Assembly: GCF_022698145.1 (NCBI RefSeq)
Contig: NZ_JALDAX010000010.1
Span: forward strand, 295,809 to 359,808
Length of the DNA stretch: 64,000 bases
Reading direction: 5' to 3'
Source: Streptomyces spinosisporus
Lineage (GTDB): Bacteria > Actinomycetota > Actinomycetes > Streptomycetales > Streptomycetaceae
In this document: positions 57,202-64,000 of the stretch, one piece after another
Layout of the letters: each line of letters begins with the position of its first letter
Numbering within the stretch: the stretch's first letter is position 1
The notes under the pieces: generated by a model
Seen by the model: the letters and a program-made list of their open reading frames with translations, nothing else
What the model was told of the DNA's origin: nothing
Database searches by the model: none
Position numbers and translations under genes: made by a program

Positions 57202-59454
57202 TTGTCAAACACCGATTATCCAGACGGTGAAATGCAACGCGAACAGGAATTCATCGACGGGCTGTATGCACGCGTCGACGCCCTGCGCGGCGACACCGAG
57301 GCCGGGGTCACGGACGCCCTCGCGCAGGGCAACACGCCCATGCAGGCCCGGCTGGAGCGGGACATCCTGGTGGCCGAGCGCTCGGGTCTGCTCGCGGCGC
57401 TGAACGCGGTGGACGGATCGCTCTGCTTCGGCCGGATCGACCTCACCTCCGGCGAGAGCCACCACATCGGCCGCATCGGGCTGCGCACGGACGACGAGGA
57501 GCGCACCCCCATCCTCATCGACTGGCGCGCGAACGTCGCCCGCCCCTTCTACCTGGCCACCGGGCACACCCCGATGGGCCTGCGCAGGCGCCGCCACATC
57601 ACCACCGGCGGCCGTACGGTGACCGCGCTGCACGACGAGATCCTCGACCTGGGCGACCAGGAGCGGACCGGCCACGAGGACCCCACCGGCGACGCCGTGC
57701 TGCTCGCCGCGCTCGACGCCGCGCGCACCGGCCGTATGCACGACATCGTGCAGACCATCCAGGCCGAGCAGGACGAGATCATCCGGGCGCCGCACCGCGG
57801 GGTGCTCGTGGTCGAGGGCGGTCCCGGCACCGGCAAGACCGCCGTCGCGCTGCACCGGGCCGCGTATCTGCTCTACGAGCACCGGGAGTTGCTCGCCAAG
57901 CGCGCCGTCCTCATCGTCGGCCCCAACCCCGCCTTCCTCGGCTACATCGGCGAGGTGCTGCCCTCGCTGGGCGAGACGGGCGTGCTGCTCGCCACGGTCG
58001 GGGAGCTGTTCCCCGGGGTGCGGGCGACCGCGCGCGACAGCCGTGCGGCGGCCGCGGTGAAGGGCCGCGCCGACATGTCCGACGTGCTCGCCGAGGTCGT
58101 GTCCGACTGGCAGGCGCTGCCCGACCCGGTGATCGCGATCGAGCACGACCGGGAGATCCTGATGCTCGACGACGGTCTGGTGAAGGTCGCCCGCGACCGC
58201 ACCCGGGCCGCGAGGCTGCCGCACAACGCGGCCCGCGAGATCTTCGAGGGCCATATCCTCAACACGCTCACCGAGCTGTACGCCGAGCGCGTCGGCACCG
58301 ACCCGTACGACGGCAGCAGTCTGCTCGATCCGAGCGACATCACGCAGATCCGTGACGACCTCGCCGAGAACCCCGAAGTCTGGGCCGCCATCGACCAGTT
58401 GTGGCCGCGGCTGACCCCGCAGCGGCTGGTCGCGGACTTCCTCGCGGACCCCGTCGGCTACCTCCCGGACGAGGACGCGGCCGCCATCCGCCGTCCGGTG
58501 ACCCGGGAGTGGACGGTGGCGGACGTACCGCTGCTGGACGAGGCCGCGGAGCTGCTCGGCGAGGACGACCGGGTGCGGCGGGCGCTGGCGGAGCGCGAGC
58601 GCGAGACACAGGTCGCCTACGCACAGGGCGTGCTGGACGTCTCCTACGCCTCGCGCACCTACGAGTTCGAGGACAAGGAGGCGGAGGACTCCGAGGTCCT
58701 GTCCGCGCACGACATCATCGACGCCGAGCGGTTCGCGGAGCGGCAGGAGGAGGACGACCACCGCAGCGCGGCCGAGCGCGCGGCGGCCGACCGTACCTGG
58801 GCGTTCGGGCACATCATCGTCGACGAGGCGCAGGAGCTGTCGCCGATGGCGTGGCGGCTGCTGATGCGGCGCAGCCCGACCCGCTCGATGACCCTGGTCG
58901 GCGACCCGGCGCAGACCGCGGAGGCGGCGGGCGTCGGCTCCTGGGCGGGCATCCTCGAGCCGTATGTCGAGGACCGCTGGGAGCACACCCGGCTCGGCGT
59001 CAACTACCGCACCCCGGCCGAGATCATGGACGTCGCGGCGGCCGTGGTCCGAGCCGAACAGCCGGACTTCGAACCGCCGAGTTCGGTGCGCTCCACCGGC
59101 GTGCGGCCCTGGGCGCGGGCCACGGACGACCTGCCCGGCGCGGTGGCCAAGGCGGTCGAGGAGCTGACGCCCGAGGAGGGCCGGCTCGCGGTCATCGCCC
59201 CGCGCCATCTGCACCGGCGGCTGGCCGCACGGCTCGACGGGGTGACGGCGGGCGCCGAACCCGACCTGACGCACGACGTCGTCCTGCTCGACCCGCGTCA
59301 GTCCAAGGGCCTGGAGTTCGACTCGGTCCTGGTAGTGGAGCCGGGCCTGTACGGCACGAGCGACCTGTACGTCGCGCTGACCCGGGCCACCCAGCGACTG
59401 GGCGTGGTCCACAGCCGAGCACTGCCGAAGTCCCTGGCAGCGGTGCTGGCGTGA
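57202..59454 (+). CDS. helD: HelD-type ATPase that remodels RNA polymerase
   Basis: A 750-residue UvrD/Rep-like ATPase of the HelD family. The N-terminal coiled-coil arm starts EQEFIDGLYARVDALRGD; Walker A is GGPGTGKTAVALHRAAYLLYEHRE (near residue 207), Walker B HIIVDEAQELSPMAW (near 538), motif III SMTLVGDPAQTAEAAG and motif VI ALTRATQRLGVVH. An acidic segment EFEDKEAEDSE may correspond to the loop that enters the RNA polymerase channel. HelD proteins free stalled polymerase; HelR of S. venezuelae also displaces rifamycins. The TTG at 57202 is chosen because GGGAG stands about six bases before it. Confidence 0.88.
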   Translation: MSNTDYPDGEMQREQEFIDGLYARVDALRGDTEAGVTDALAQGNTPMQARLERDILVAERSGLLAALNAVDGSLCFGRIDLTSGESHHIGRIGLRTDDEERTPILIDWRANVARPFYLATGHTPMGLRRRRHITTGGRTVTALHDEILDLGDQERTGHEDPTGDAVLLAALDAARTGRMHDIVQTIQAEQDEIIRAPHRGVLVVEGGPGTGKTAVALHRAAYLLYEHRELLAKRAVLIVGPNPAFLGYIGEVLPSLGETGVLLATVGELFPGVRATARDSRAAAAVKGRADMSDVLAEVVSDWQALPDPVIAIEHDREILMLDDGLVKVARDRTRAARLPHNAAREIFEGHILNTLTELYAERVGTDPYDGSSLLDPSDITQIRDDLAENPEVWAAIDQLWPRLTPQRLVADFLADPVGYLPDEDAAAIRRPVTREWTVADVPLLDEAAELLGEDDRVRRALAERERETQVAYAQGVLDVSYASRTYEFEDKEAEDSEVLSAHDIIDAERFAERQEEDDHRSAAERAAADRTWAFGHIIVDEAQELSPMAWRLLMRRSPTRSMTLVGDPAQTAEAAGVGSWAGILEPYVEDRWEHTRLGVNYRTPAEIMDVAAAVVRAEQPDFEPPSSVRSTGVRPWARATDDLPGAVAKAVEELTPEEGRLAVIAPRHLHRRLAARLDGVTAGAEPDLTHDVVLLDPRQSKGLEFDSVLVVEPGLYGTSDLYVALTRATQRLGVVHSRALPKSLAAVLA

Positions 59455-59467
59455 CCCGGCTCCGGTG

Positions 59468-59499
59468 CCGCCCAGGGGGCCGTCGCGCCCCCTGGGCGG
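59468..59499. terminator. Bidirectional terminator between helD and glgB
   Basis: A 13-bp perfect stem CCGCCCAGGGGGC (59468-59480) with 59487-59499 around a six-base loop, between the convergent ends of both genes. Confidence 0.88.
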
Positions 59500-59506
59500 A
59501 CGACCG

Positions 59507-62266
59507 CTAGGCCGGGCGCAGCCACACGGTTGCCAGTGGTGGCAGGTTCAGGGTGATGCTGGCCGGGCGGCCGTGCCAGCCCTGGGGCTCCGGCTTGACG
59601 GCGTCCGGGTTGGTGATGTCGCCGCCGCCGTACTTGCCGAGGTCGGTGTTGAGGGTCTCGTGCCAGGCCTGGACGTCGTCGGGGACGCCGAGACGGTAGC
59701 CGTGGCGGACCACGGGGGAGAGGTTGGAGACGGCCAGCAGCGGGGTGCCGTCGGCGGCGTACCGCAGGAACGCGAAGACATTGTCCTCGGCGGCGTCACC
59801 GACGATCCACTGGAAGCCCGCCGGGTCGATGTCGCGCTCCCACAGCGCGGGCGTGTGCCGGTAGACGACGTTCAGGTCGCGGACCAGGTCGCGCACCCCT
59901 CGGTGGTCGGCCTCGGCGCCGTAGGCCGGATCCAGCAGCCACCAGTCCGGGCCGTGCGCCTCGGACCACTCCGCGCCCTGCGCGAACTCCTGCCCCATGA
60001 ACAGCAGTTGCTTGCCCGGGTGGGCCCACATGAAGGCAAGGTAGGCGCGCAGATTGGCGCGTTGCTGCCACCAGTCGCCCGGCATCTTCGACACCAGTGA
60101 GCGTTTGCCGTGGACGACCTCGTCGTGCGAGATGGGCAGGACGTAGTTCTCGCTGTAGGCGTACACCATCGAGAACGTCATCTCGTTGTGGTGGTACTTG
60201 CGGTGCACCGGCTCGTGCTGCATATAGCTGAGCGAGTCGTGCATCCAGCCCATGTTCCACTTCAGCCCGAACCCGAGGCCCCCGAAGCCGCCGGGGCCCC
60301 GGTGGTGGGTGGCCCGGGTGACGCCGTCCCACGCCGTGGACTCCTCGGCGATCGTCACGACGCCGGGCACCTGCCGGTACACCGTCGCGTTCATCTCCTG
60401 CAAAAAGTCCACCGCGTCCAGGTTCTCCCGGCCGCCGTGCACGTTCGGGACCCACTGGCCCGGCTCGCGCGAGTAGTCGAGATAGAGCATCGACGCGACC
60501 GCGTCCACCCGCAGGCCGTCGATGTGGAACTCCCTGCACCAGTAGACGGCGTTCGCCACAAGGAAGTTGCGCACCTCGCGGCGGCCGTAGTCGAACTCAA
60601 GGGTGCCCCAGTCGGGGTGCGCGGAGCGCAGCGGGTCCTCGTGCTCGTACAGGGGGCGGCCGTCGAACTCGGCCAGCGCCCAGTCGTCGCGCGGGAAGTG
60701 CGCCGGCACCCAGTCCATCAAAACGCCGATGCCGGCCTGGTGCAGCGCGTCGACCAGGTACCTGAAGTCGTCGGGGGTGCCGAGGCGGGCCGTGGGCGCG
60801 TAGAAACCGGTGACCTGGTAGCCCCAGGAACCGCCGAAGGGGTGCTCGGCGATGGGCATCAGCTCGACATGGGTGAAGCCGAGGTCCTTCACATACGCGG
60901 GCAGCTGCTCGGCCAGTTGACGGTACGTCAACCCGGGTCGCCAGGACGGAAGATGGACCTCGTACACGGAGAACGGCGCCTCGTGCGCCGGCAGCGCGGC
61001 GCGCTGATCCAGCCAGGCCGCGTCCCGCCACTCGTGGTGCGAGGCGGTGACGACGGAGGAGGTGTTCGGCGGGGCCTCCGTGCGGCGGGCCAGCGGGTCG
61101 GCGCGCAGCGTCTTGGAGCCGTCGGGCCGGGTGATCTCGAACTTGTACAGCTCGCCCTCGCCGATCGCCGGCACGAACAGCTCCCATACACCGGAGGAGC
61201 CGAGCGAGCGCATCGGATATCCGGTGCCGTCCCAGAAGTTGAAGGTGCCGGCCACATGGACGCCGCGCGCGTTCGGCGCCCACACGGAGAAGCGGGTGCC
61301 GCTCACGCCCTGGTGCGTCATCGGGTGTGCGCCGAGCACCGTCCACAGTTCCTCGTGCCGGCCCTCATTGATCAGATGCAGGTCGAGTTCGCCCAGGGTG
61401 GGCAGGAAGCTGTACGCGTCCTCGACCGCCTGCTCGGTGCCCTCGTACCGCACGAGGAGCCGGTAGCCCTGCGGTACGTCGGACAGGGGCAGCAGACCGG
61501 AGAAGAAGCCGTCCCCGTCGTCGTGCAGCTCCGCCCGCAGATCCCCGGCGACGGCGGTCACGGACAGGGCGTACGGCCTGAACGCCCGGAAGGCGACCCC
61601 ACCCGCCACCGGGTGGGCGCCGAGCACCGTGTGCGGATCGTGATGCGTGCCTGTCAGCAGCCGCTCCCGGTCACCGGCGTCCAGGGCGGGATCAGCTGCG
61701 CGGGCGGGATCAGCTGCGCGGGCGGCAGCGAGGGGGGTGGACGTGGGGGCGGGGGCCTTCTTCGGCTTGGGTGCCCTCGGAGGCTCGGCGGGGCCGGAGA
61801 CGGTGACCCGGTCGGAGGCGACGGTGGTCTTCTCGGCGGTGGCCTTCGTCTTGGTGGTCTTGGCGGCGGTGCTCTTCTTGGCAGAGGTCTTCTTGGCGGC
61901 GGTCTTCTCGGCGGTCGCCTTCTTCGCTACGGCCGTCCCAGCGGCGCCCGTCGCAGTGGCGACCTTCTTTGCGGTCGCTTTCTTCGCCCCGGCCTTCTTC
62001 GTCGTCTGCTTCGCCGTATTCTCTGCCGTCTTCTTCGCAGGCACCTTCTCTGCCGCGGCCTTCTTGCCCGCGGCCTTCTTGCCCGCGGCCTTCTTCGCTG
62101 CCGTCTTCTTCGCCGTGACCGCCTTCGTCGCGCTCGCCTTCTTGGTGGTCTCCTTCTTGGCGGTCGCCGTCTTCTTGACCGGCTTCTCGGGGTCGGTCGC
62201 CCGCTCCGTGGCCTTCGCGGCCTTCTTCTTCGGGTCAGAACCGCTGGGAGTGGTGCGGGGGGTCAC
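59507..62266 (-). CDS. glgB: 1,4-alpha-glucan branching enzyme with a histone-H1-like Lys/Ala-rich extension
   Basis: A 919-residue GH13 enzyme. From about residue 197 it is a normal GlgB: an N-terminal domain (RERLLTGTHHDPHTVLGAHP), CBM48 and a catalytic barrel with the nucleophile in IDGLRVDAVASMLYLDYS, the acid/base in TIAEESTAWDGVT and ISHDEVVHGKRSL. It forms alpha-1,6 branches in glycogen-like glucan. The first 150 residues hold about 40 Lys in AKKxA, AGKKA and ATKA repeats, like the tails of histone H1 or actinobacterial HupB. The GTG start is supported by GGAGG eight bases upstream. It follows mak by 23 bases and completes the treS-mak-glgB unit. Confidence 0.94.
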   Translation of the reverse strand: MTPRTTPSGSDPKKKAAKATERATDPEKPVKKTATAKKETTKKASATKAVTAKKTAAKKAAGKKAAGKKAAAEKVPAKKTAENTAKQTTKKAGAKKATAKKVATATGAAGTAVAKKATAEKTAAKKTSAKKSTAAKTTKTKATAEKTTVASDRVTVSGPAEPPRAPKPKKAPAPTSTPLAAARAADPARAADPALDAGDRERLLTGTHHDPHTVLGAHPVAGGVAFRAFRPYALSVTAVAGDLRAELHDDGDGFFSGLLPLSDVPQGYRLLVRYEGTEQAVEDAYSFLPTLGELDLHLINEGRHEELWTVLGAHPMTHQGVSGTRFSVWAPNARGVHVAGTFNFWDGTGYPMRSLGSSGVWELFVPAIGEGELYKFEITRPDGSKTLRADPLARRTEAPPNTSSVVTASHHEWRDAAWLDQRAALPAHEAPFSVYEVHLPSWRPGLTYRQLAEQLPAYVKDLGFTHVELMPIAEHPFGGSWGYQVTGFYAPTARLGTPDDFRYLVDALHQAGIGVLMDWVPAHFPRDDWALAEFDGRPLYEHEDPLRSAHPDWGTLEFDYGRREVRNFLVANAVYWCREFHIDGLRVDAVASMLYLDYSREPGQWVPNVHGGRENLDAVDFLQEMNATVYRQVPGVVTIAEESTAWDGVTRATHHRGPGGFGGLGFGLKWNMGWMHDSLSYMQHEPVHRKYHHNEMTFSMVYAYSENYVLPISHDEVVHGKRSLVSKMPGDWWQQRANLRAYLAFMWAHPGKQLLFMGQEFAQGAEWSEAHGPDWWLLDPAYGAEADHRGVRDLVRDLNVVYRHTPALWERDIDPAGFQWIVGDAAEDNVFAFLRYAADGTPLLAVSNLSPVVRHGYRLGVPDDVQAWHETLNTDLGKYGGGDITNPDAVKPEPQGWHGRPASITLNLPPLATVWLRPA
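61688..61723 (-). repeat. 18-base tandem repeat inside glgB
   Basis: GGGATCAGCTGCGCGGGC occurs twice in a row (61688-61705, 61706-61723), encoding a repeated ARAADP between the basic tail and the catalytic part; in frame and harmless. Confidence 0.9.
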
Positions 62267-62289
62267 GGGCGGCGCCTCCTCGGCAAGGT

Positions 62290-63678
62290 TCAGGTCAGGT
62301 CTGTCATGGCGTAACGCTCGATCGCGGCCATCGGTACGGGCAGCCAGTCGGGGCGGTGACGGGCCTCGTAGACGGCCTCGTATATGGCCTTGTCCGTCTC
62401 ACAGGCACGCAGCAGGACCGGGTCGGTGCGCGGGTCGCGGCCGCTGACCTCCGCGTACCCGGAGCAGTACGCGGCCCGGCAGGCGTCGGCCCACTCCGGG
62501 GCGGGGGCGGCGGCGGAGTGGGCCGCGTAGTCGAAGGACCGCAGCATCCCGGCGATGTCGCGCACCACCGGCTGCGGCATCCGCCGCTCGGCCAGCGGCT
62601 TGGACGGCTCGCCCTCGAAGTCGATCAGCCACCACTGGCCGGCCGGCGAGCGCAGACACTGCCCCAGGTGCAGATCGCCGTGGATGCGCTGCGCGGTCCA
62701 CAGGTGACCCTCCGCGGACAGATCCGCGAGCGCGGTGAACGCGGAGTGCAGGGCGGGTGCGTACGGCCGCAGTGCCGGTACCGCCTGAGTGGCCGCCTCC
62801 AGGCGCTCGATCATGCCGTCGGCGAGCAGCTGCATCTGGGTGTGGCCCAGGGTCACGGTCGGCAGCGCGCGGGCGAGCGCGGTGTGCACCTCGGCGGTGG
62901 CGCGGCCGAGCGCCCGCGCCTCGGCGCCGAAGTCCTCGCCCTTGGCCAGCTCGCGCAGCGCCAGCTCCCAGCCGTCGGAGGCGCCCTGCAGATACGGCTG
63001 GAGGACGCCGAGGACATACGGCTCCCCGGACAGCTCCGCCTGCAGCCACGCCGTCGGGGCGGGCACCCGGGAGCAGCCCTCGCGGGCCAGCGCCAGCGGC
63101 AGTTCCAGATCGGGATTGACGCCGGGCACGACGCGGCGCAGCAGTTTGAGAATGAACGTATCTCCGTACACGACCGACGAGTTCGACTGTTCCGCGGTCA
63201 CCAGACGCGGGACGAGACCCGTGCGGATCTGCCGGCCGGGCTCCTTCTCGAAGCACAGCCCGCCGATGCGTGCCTGGGAGCGCATCGCCTCCAGGAGCAC
63301 TTCGGCGGGCCGGGTGTCGTGCAGGGCCTCGTACACCGTGCGTCCGGCGAGCGGGCCCTGGTCGACGTGTCCGATCAGCGCGGGCGCCAGCCGGGGCGGC
63401 AGCGCCTCGCGCACGCCTATCAGCAGCTGGTAGCAGTCGCCCGGGTGCGGCTCGGCGCCGATCGTGAGCGGCTGATGGGCGCGCACCAGCAGGTGGTACA
63501 GGCCAAGCCTGCTGTCGACGGGCAGCAGCTCGGTGGCCGCGACCAGCGTGAACCCGGTGACCGGGCGCCCCTTGCCGGCGAACCAGCGCTGCCGCGGCAG
63601 CCACTCCCTCAGGAGCGGATCCAGGGACGCGAGCAGACCGGGACTCGCCGTGCCGGAAAGTGTGACAGTTTCCGCCAT
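62290..63678 (-). CDS. mak: Maltokinase
   Basis: A 462-residue maltokinase (Mak, formerly Pep2). It has the cap subdomain (LREWLPRQRWFAGKGRPVTGF) and the aminoglycoside-kinase-like core with HGDLHLGQCL, WWLIDFEGEPSKPLAERR and VVRDIAGMLRSFDYA. It phosphorylates maltose to maltose 1-phosphate, the GlgE substrate. The ATG is at 63676-63678. It lies between treS and glgB on the same strand, an established GlgE-pathway order; glgE itself should lie beyond the window. Confidence 0.95.
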   Translation of the reverse strand: MAETVTLSGTASPGLLASLDPLLREWLPRQRWFAGKGRPVTGFTLVAATELLPVDSRLGLYHLLVRAHQPLTIGAEPHPGDCYQLLIGVREALPPRLAPALIGHVDQGPLAGRTVYEALHDTRPAEVLLEAMRSQARIGGLCFEKEPGRQIRTGLVPRLVTAEQSNSSVVYGDTFILKLLRRVVPGVNPDLELPLALAREGCSRVPAPTAWLQAELSGEPYVLGVLQPYLQGASDGWELALRELAKGEDFGAEARALGRATAEVHTALARALPTVTLGHTQMQLLADGMIERLEAATQAVPALRPYAPALHSAFTALADLSAEGHLWTAQRIHGDLHLGQCLRSPAGQWWLIDFEGEPSKPLAERRMPQPVVRDIAGMLRSFDYAAHSAAAPAPEWADACRAAYCSGYAEVSGRDPRTDPVLLRACETDKAIYEAVYEARHRPDWLPVPMAAIERYAMTDLT

Positions 63679-63774
63679 GGTGTCACATTCCTTTCCCCGG
63701 GGGGTCGGGGTGTTACTGATGCGTGCCCCGGGTGGGGCAGGGGAAACCGCCCCTTCCCGGGTTCTCGACCTGCG

Positions 63775-64000
63775 CTATACGGGGTCCTTGCGGAGCCGGA
63801 ACCAGTAGAAGCCGTGCCCGCCGAGGGTCAGCAAGTACGGCAGTTCACCGATGGCCGGAAAGCGCACTCCGCCGAAGAGTTCGACCGGGTGCCGGCCGTT
63901 GAACGCGCGCAGGTCCAGCTCCGTCGGCTGGGCGAAGCGGGAGAAGTTGTTCACGCACAGGACCAGGTCGTCCTCGTACTCGCGCAGGAACGCGATCACG
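63775..64000 (-). CDS. treS: Trehalose synthase, C-terminal part (runs off the right edge)
   Basis: The last 74 codons read VIAFLREYEDDLVLCVNNFSRFAQPTELDL and end in TLGGHGFYWFRL, the typical C-terminal beta-domain of TreS, followed by a short tail RKDPV. TreS interconverts maltose and trehalose and feeds maltokinase. The upstream part with the catalytic residues is outside the window. Confidence 0.9.
   Translation of the reverse strand, partial: VIAFLREYEDDLVLCVNNFSRFAQPTELDLRAFNGRHPVELFGGVRFPAIGELPYLLTLGGHGFYWFRLRKDPV

Noticed and set aside
1..64000. B12 riboswitch, tRNA, insertion sequence, integrase, attachment site or restriction system
   Set aside because: Looked for because B12-dependent genes and gaps are present; no matching conserved boxes, cloverleaf, transposase or recombinase sequence was recognised.

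Overview
The window is chromosomal DNA of a Streptomyces species. The evidence is the very high G+C, the frequent GTG and TTG starts, the apical-growth coiled-coil proteins FilP and Scy, and an isobutyryl-CoA mutase large subunit. The gene order matches, from memory, the S. coelicolor segment from about SCO5380 to SCO5443. I see no prophage, insertion sequence, CRISPR array, tRNA or rRNA. Almost all of it is core genome, so the interest lies in intergenic DNA, promoters and unusual protein extensions.

Layout, left to right. 1-2438: start of a B12 adenosyltransferase gene, a DrrAB-type ABC exporter and its divergent TetR regulator. 2573-9959: 3-hydroxybutyryl-CoA dehydrogenase, a STAS protein, a membrane-anchored P-loop protein, the mismatch endonuclease NucS, a flavin-dependent oxidoreductase and small conserved proteins. 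9976-19062: two tandem, paralogous ABC-2 export cassettes, then filP and scy. 19274-22058: methylmalonyl-CoA epimerase, acetoacetyl-CoA thiolase and MeaB. 22111-27235: an MFS exporter with a possible attenuator leader, a PepSY protein divergent from an OmpR-type two-component system, and AbsC. 27330-30251: three tandem AIM24 genes, a DUF3817 membrane protein and a thiamine-binding-type protein. 30470-37374: an ArsR-like regulator divergent from an MFS exporter, a MarR, a second DUF3817 protein, icmA, a TetR and a co-chaperone-like thioredoxin. 38021-40651: a cell-surface trio (DUF6230, DUF6114 and an S/D-rich protein). 40760-46799: pyk, ackA, pta and pfkA. 46831-55251: an XRE regulator, a CUT1 sugar ABC operon, and a CitA/CitB-type two-component system divergent from a DctA symporter. 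55489-59454: a DUF2127 protein, a MerR-thioredoxin pair and a HelD-type RNA polymerase remodelling ATPase. 59507-64000: glgB, maltokinase and the end of treS.

How the genes work together. Six genes between 1 and 35532 serve short-chain acyl-CoA and B12 chemistry: adenosyltransferase, hydroxybutyryl-CoA dehydrogenase, epimerase, thiolase, MeaB and IcmA. They connect acetyl-CoA/butyryl-CoA with methylmalonyl-CoA, a polyketide precursor. pfkA, pyk, ackA and pta form a lower-glycolysis and acetate-overflow block. treS, mak and glgB belong to the GlgE alpha-glucan pathway.

Main points for a second look: degenerate tandem copies of gene 3' ends in several intergenic spaces; a histone-H1-like Lys/Ala extension of about 195 residues on GlgB; Asp/His-rich segments shared by a PepSY protein and its divergently encoded sensor kinase; a possible leader-peptide attenuator upstream of an MFS exporter; a perfect 22-bp palindrome filling the -35/-10 spacer of an apparently leaderless icmA promoter; a DasR-like site in the promoter of the sugar ABC operon; and palindromes in the long space before the DUF6230 operon.
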